Shown: positions 8,375 through 10,000 of the stretch, in pieces
Layout: every line of letters begins with the position of its first letter
Position numbering within the stretch: position 1 is the first letter of the stretch
Assembly: GCA_009663005.1 (NCBI GenBank)
Contig: CM018893.1
Span: 15,128,002 to 15,138,001 of the forward strand
DNA: 10,000 nucleotides
Origin: Actinidia chinensis
Taxonomy: Eukaryota; Streptophyta; Magnoliopsida; Ericales; Actinidiaceae
Direction: 5' to 3'
The notes under the pieces: generated by a model
Seen by the model: only the letters and a program-made list of their open reading frames with translations
Told to the model about the DNA's origin: nothing
Database searches by the model: none
Made by a program: the position numbers and the translations under genes

Positions 8375-8616
8375 ACGTCCGTCCAAACTAAAATTGTATT
8401 TCCAGCTCGCCTTAATTTGTCCATATGCCGGGATGAAAAATGTGGAGATTAAATAGGTTGCTTTGGAGCACAATCATGTAATAACCCAGGAAAGTCAAGG
8501 TTTATCAAGAACTATTGGTTCTTATGAACAGGTGAAGAGAAGTTATAATTGATGATAAAGCCGGGATTAAGTTGCACAAAACTTATGATTCACTTCAGAT
8601 TGAGGCGGAAGTGCTT
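8370..8616 (+). pseudogene. FAR1 DNA-binding domain, C-terminal half
   Basis: The FAR1 domain broken at 1529 resumes here. PARLNLSI (about 8402-8425) fits the block around the second zinc Cys of the family; the Cys itself is unclear, probably lost to a shift. In the next frame VALEHNHVIT follows, with the two zinc-ligand His residues in HNH at 8469-8477. Then comes a VKR block, and in a third frame DDKAGIKLHKTYDSLQIEAE from 8551, matching the family stretch LNDEAGIRLxKxxxSLxxEAG. The domain stops at a candidate donor, CTT|GTAAGAAA, at 8616/8617. No Mutator-type transposase or SWIM zinc-finger domain follows in the window. The gene may therefore be a single-domain FAR1 protein like the FRF proteins, or its later exons are lost. 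Confidence 0.72.
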
Positions 8617-8624
8617 GTAAGAAA

Positions 8625-9269
8625 TTCATAATGCTTTTTCAATTAGTCCTAAATAAGATCTAACCACTTAAATTCATATCAATTGAGTAGTTTCCAAAAA
8701 TCACATCTTTCATTTTTTTATCCAATCAAAAGCACAATCATAATGAAAACAGCAACATAAGGGTAATCAAAAGATCATCTAATAGGAAAAATGAATTACA
8801 CATATCCACAACAAAATTTGCCAGAGAATTTGCCATAACATGATAATCATAATAGAATATTTCAATAGTTTTAAGAGTTAACACCAAGTGGAATGGATGT
8901 TTGATACAATACAATATTTTCTACTGTTTCAACCCAATTGCAAATAAAATCCCACCCCCTTTCTCGTTAACATTTGTCCATCCATCCCACTTCCATCGCC
9001 ACCAGTTTTTCCTTGGCCACCACCATAAAACAATCCATAATATCACATACACACATGAGCCATTTCTCCCTTCTCTATGCACGTGCACTGTTCCTTTGCA
9101 GCTCCATGTTGTGCCTTCTAAGCAATTCTGGATTTAATTGCCTAGCTCGTGCACAAATGTTGGATCAACCCATAACAAAGAACCACATGCACTAACTCTG
9201 CACAATTAGTGGTACCGATAAATGTAAGCTTCATGAAAATATGATAAGCTACAATTATATTATTTACAA
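8625..9269. other. Non-coding stretch between the two zinc-finger fragments
   Basis: I see no gene here. Positions 8640-8950 are A-rich on the + strand, hence T-rich on the - strand, which suits an intron or 3' region of the - strand gene. Positions 8950-9060 are C-rich (CCATCC and CCACC runs) with two overlapping open frames that match nothing I recognise. CACGTG at 9080-9085 is a G-box core, but there is no evidence of a promoter around it. Confidence 0.5.
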
Positions 9270-9397
9270 CTATAATGTGAAGTTATAACCCCATAATCGT
9301 GAACAACTTAGAACTTCTCCCTGGGTTTTAGTAGTCCAAGATGTCTTCAACTTACATCTTTTCCCACAATGACAGTAGCGACATCCATCTTTAAGAT
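9270..9397 (-). pseudogene. GRF-type zinc-finger fragment
   Basis: Read on the - strand from 9397, just after the candidate acceptor TACGTAG, one frame gives CRYCHCGKRCKLKTSWT and runs to a Cys at 9305-9303 and a stop at 9272-9270. This fits the GRF zinc finger (pattern CxCG...LxTSWT..NxGRxFxxC) found in many small plant proteins and in some nucleic-acid enzymes. The name-giving GRxF box is nearly present: a neighbouring frame reads NPGR, so a one-base loss has broken the box. An ATG at 9388-9386 lies nine bases inside the exon but in a different frame. Only the finger is recognisable; what follows does not match the family. The gene's 5' part would lie in the inverted arm and beyond the window. 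Confidence 0.6.
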
Positions 9398-10000
9398 CTA
9401 CGTAACTCTCCAAAAAAAAAAAACACAATAATGTAAGCACTACACTACAATCCTCACAAACAATGACTAGCAGAATGAATCACCCACTAGCAAACTCCAT
9501 TTGAATCAACAATTAACCAACCGGGAATAATTCCCCCAAGTACTACAAATTAAAAAAGGACAAAAATAAAATAAAATGTTTTTGTCTGTTGGATCCAACA
9601 TTAATTGATCTTAACCTCCTCTTCCCTATTTTAGATACATACTAAATTAAACTTGAAAAACCTATTTTTTTTCATGATTAAGACAATACATACATTGAAA
9701 ACCCCAGTAAACACAATACTGGAATACATAGGCCAAAATGAGACTCATCCCAGGCAAATCAACTCCTTTTTCCATGTATCTACACACACGTACGGAATGG
9801 AACATAAACCCACAATTTCTGATAAACCATAAATTTTTCCTATAAAAGGAGACAATCATTAGATTCTAAATTCTATGTATCTTTTGTCCTCAAAAGAACA
9901 AAGACAAAAGAAATCGCATCAAAATACTTTGTGCTTTCTGTTGAAGGATGGGCAAGGCCCAAGGATTCATGATACTTCCAAAAACTAAAAAAAAAAACCC
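9395..10000 (-). repeat. Right arm of the inverted repeat; intron of the - strand gene
   Basis: The reverse complement of this stretch matches 379-990 from end to end, so it is presumably a diverged copy of the same intron, T-rich on the - strand. It runs off the window, so its leader exon, if it has one, is not visible. The similarity ends at TACGTAG (9404-9398 on the - strand), which doubles as a candidate splice acceptor for the GRF exon. Open frames inside it, such as 9662-9859 on the - strand, resemble an open frame in the left arm only because the DNA is homologous. Confidence 0.8.

Noticed and set aside
9080..9085. CACGTG G-box, possible promoter element
   Set aside because: It is one six-base motif, with no TATA box or leader placed sensibly around it. 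It is mentioned only in the non-coding entry.
8901..9195. Two overlapping + strand open frames with C-rich, hydrophobic peptides
   Set aside because: No start context, family motif or neighbouring exon supports them, and the overlap in two frames suggests chance in a C-rich tract.
379..10000. The inverted arms as a simple fold-back read artefact
   Set aside because: A fold-back should mirror the sequence up to its centre. Here the similarity stops at 990/9395, leaving 8.4 kb of unlike sequence, and the arms differ at many sites. Raw reads would still be worth checking.

Overview
The window is plant nuclear DNA, probably from a dicot. It is AT-rich and intron-like, carries a nearly full-length Ty1/copia LTR retrotransposon, and has fragments of two plant zinc-finger families (FAR1 and GRF). 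Every coding stretch is cut by small frameshifts. These are as dense in the host exon as in the transposon, so part of the damage may be uncorrected long-read error rather than decay.

Layout on the + strand. Positions 1-160 look like a CT/GA-rich 5' leader exon ending in a splice donor. A T-rich, probably 5'-UTR, intron follows to about 1212. A coding exon then starts near 1220 and encodes the N-terminal half of a FAR1 (FHY3/FAR1-type) DNA-binding domain. At 1529/1530 this exon is split by a 6.8-kb Ty1/copia element (1530-8369) in the same orientation, and the domain resumes at 8370 and runs to a candidate splice donor at 8617. The element has two LTRs of about 480 bp, an initiator-Met tRNA primer site, a 1.2-kb leader with a minisatellite, gag with a zinc knuckle, then protease, integrase, reverse transcriptase and RNase H in copia order, a 450-bp spacer and a polypurine tract. 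The flanking 5-bp duplication is AAACC/AAATC.

On the - strand, 9395-10000 is an inverted, diverged copy of 379-990, the intron of the left gene. The similarity stops at a candidate splice acceptor, after which the - strand encodes a GRF-type zinc-finger fragment instead of FAR1. Two convergent genes therefore seem to share one leader intron but carry different zinc-finger exons. The stretch from about 8625 to 9269 between them shows no gene I can support.

Nothing here looks like a new defence or metabolic system. The points worth a second look are the insertion inside a transposase-derived transcription-factor domain, the shared intron arms with different coding exons, the leader minisatellite, and several abrupt homopolymer stacks that look like sequence or assembly error.
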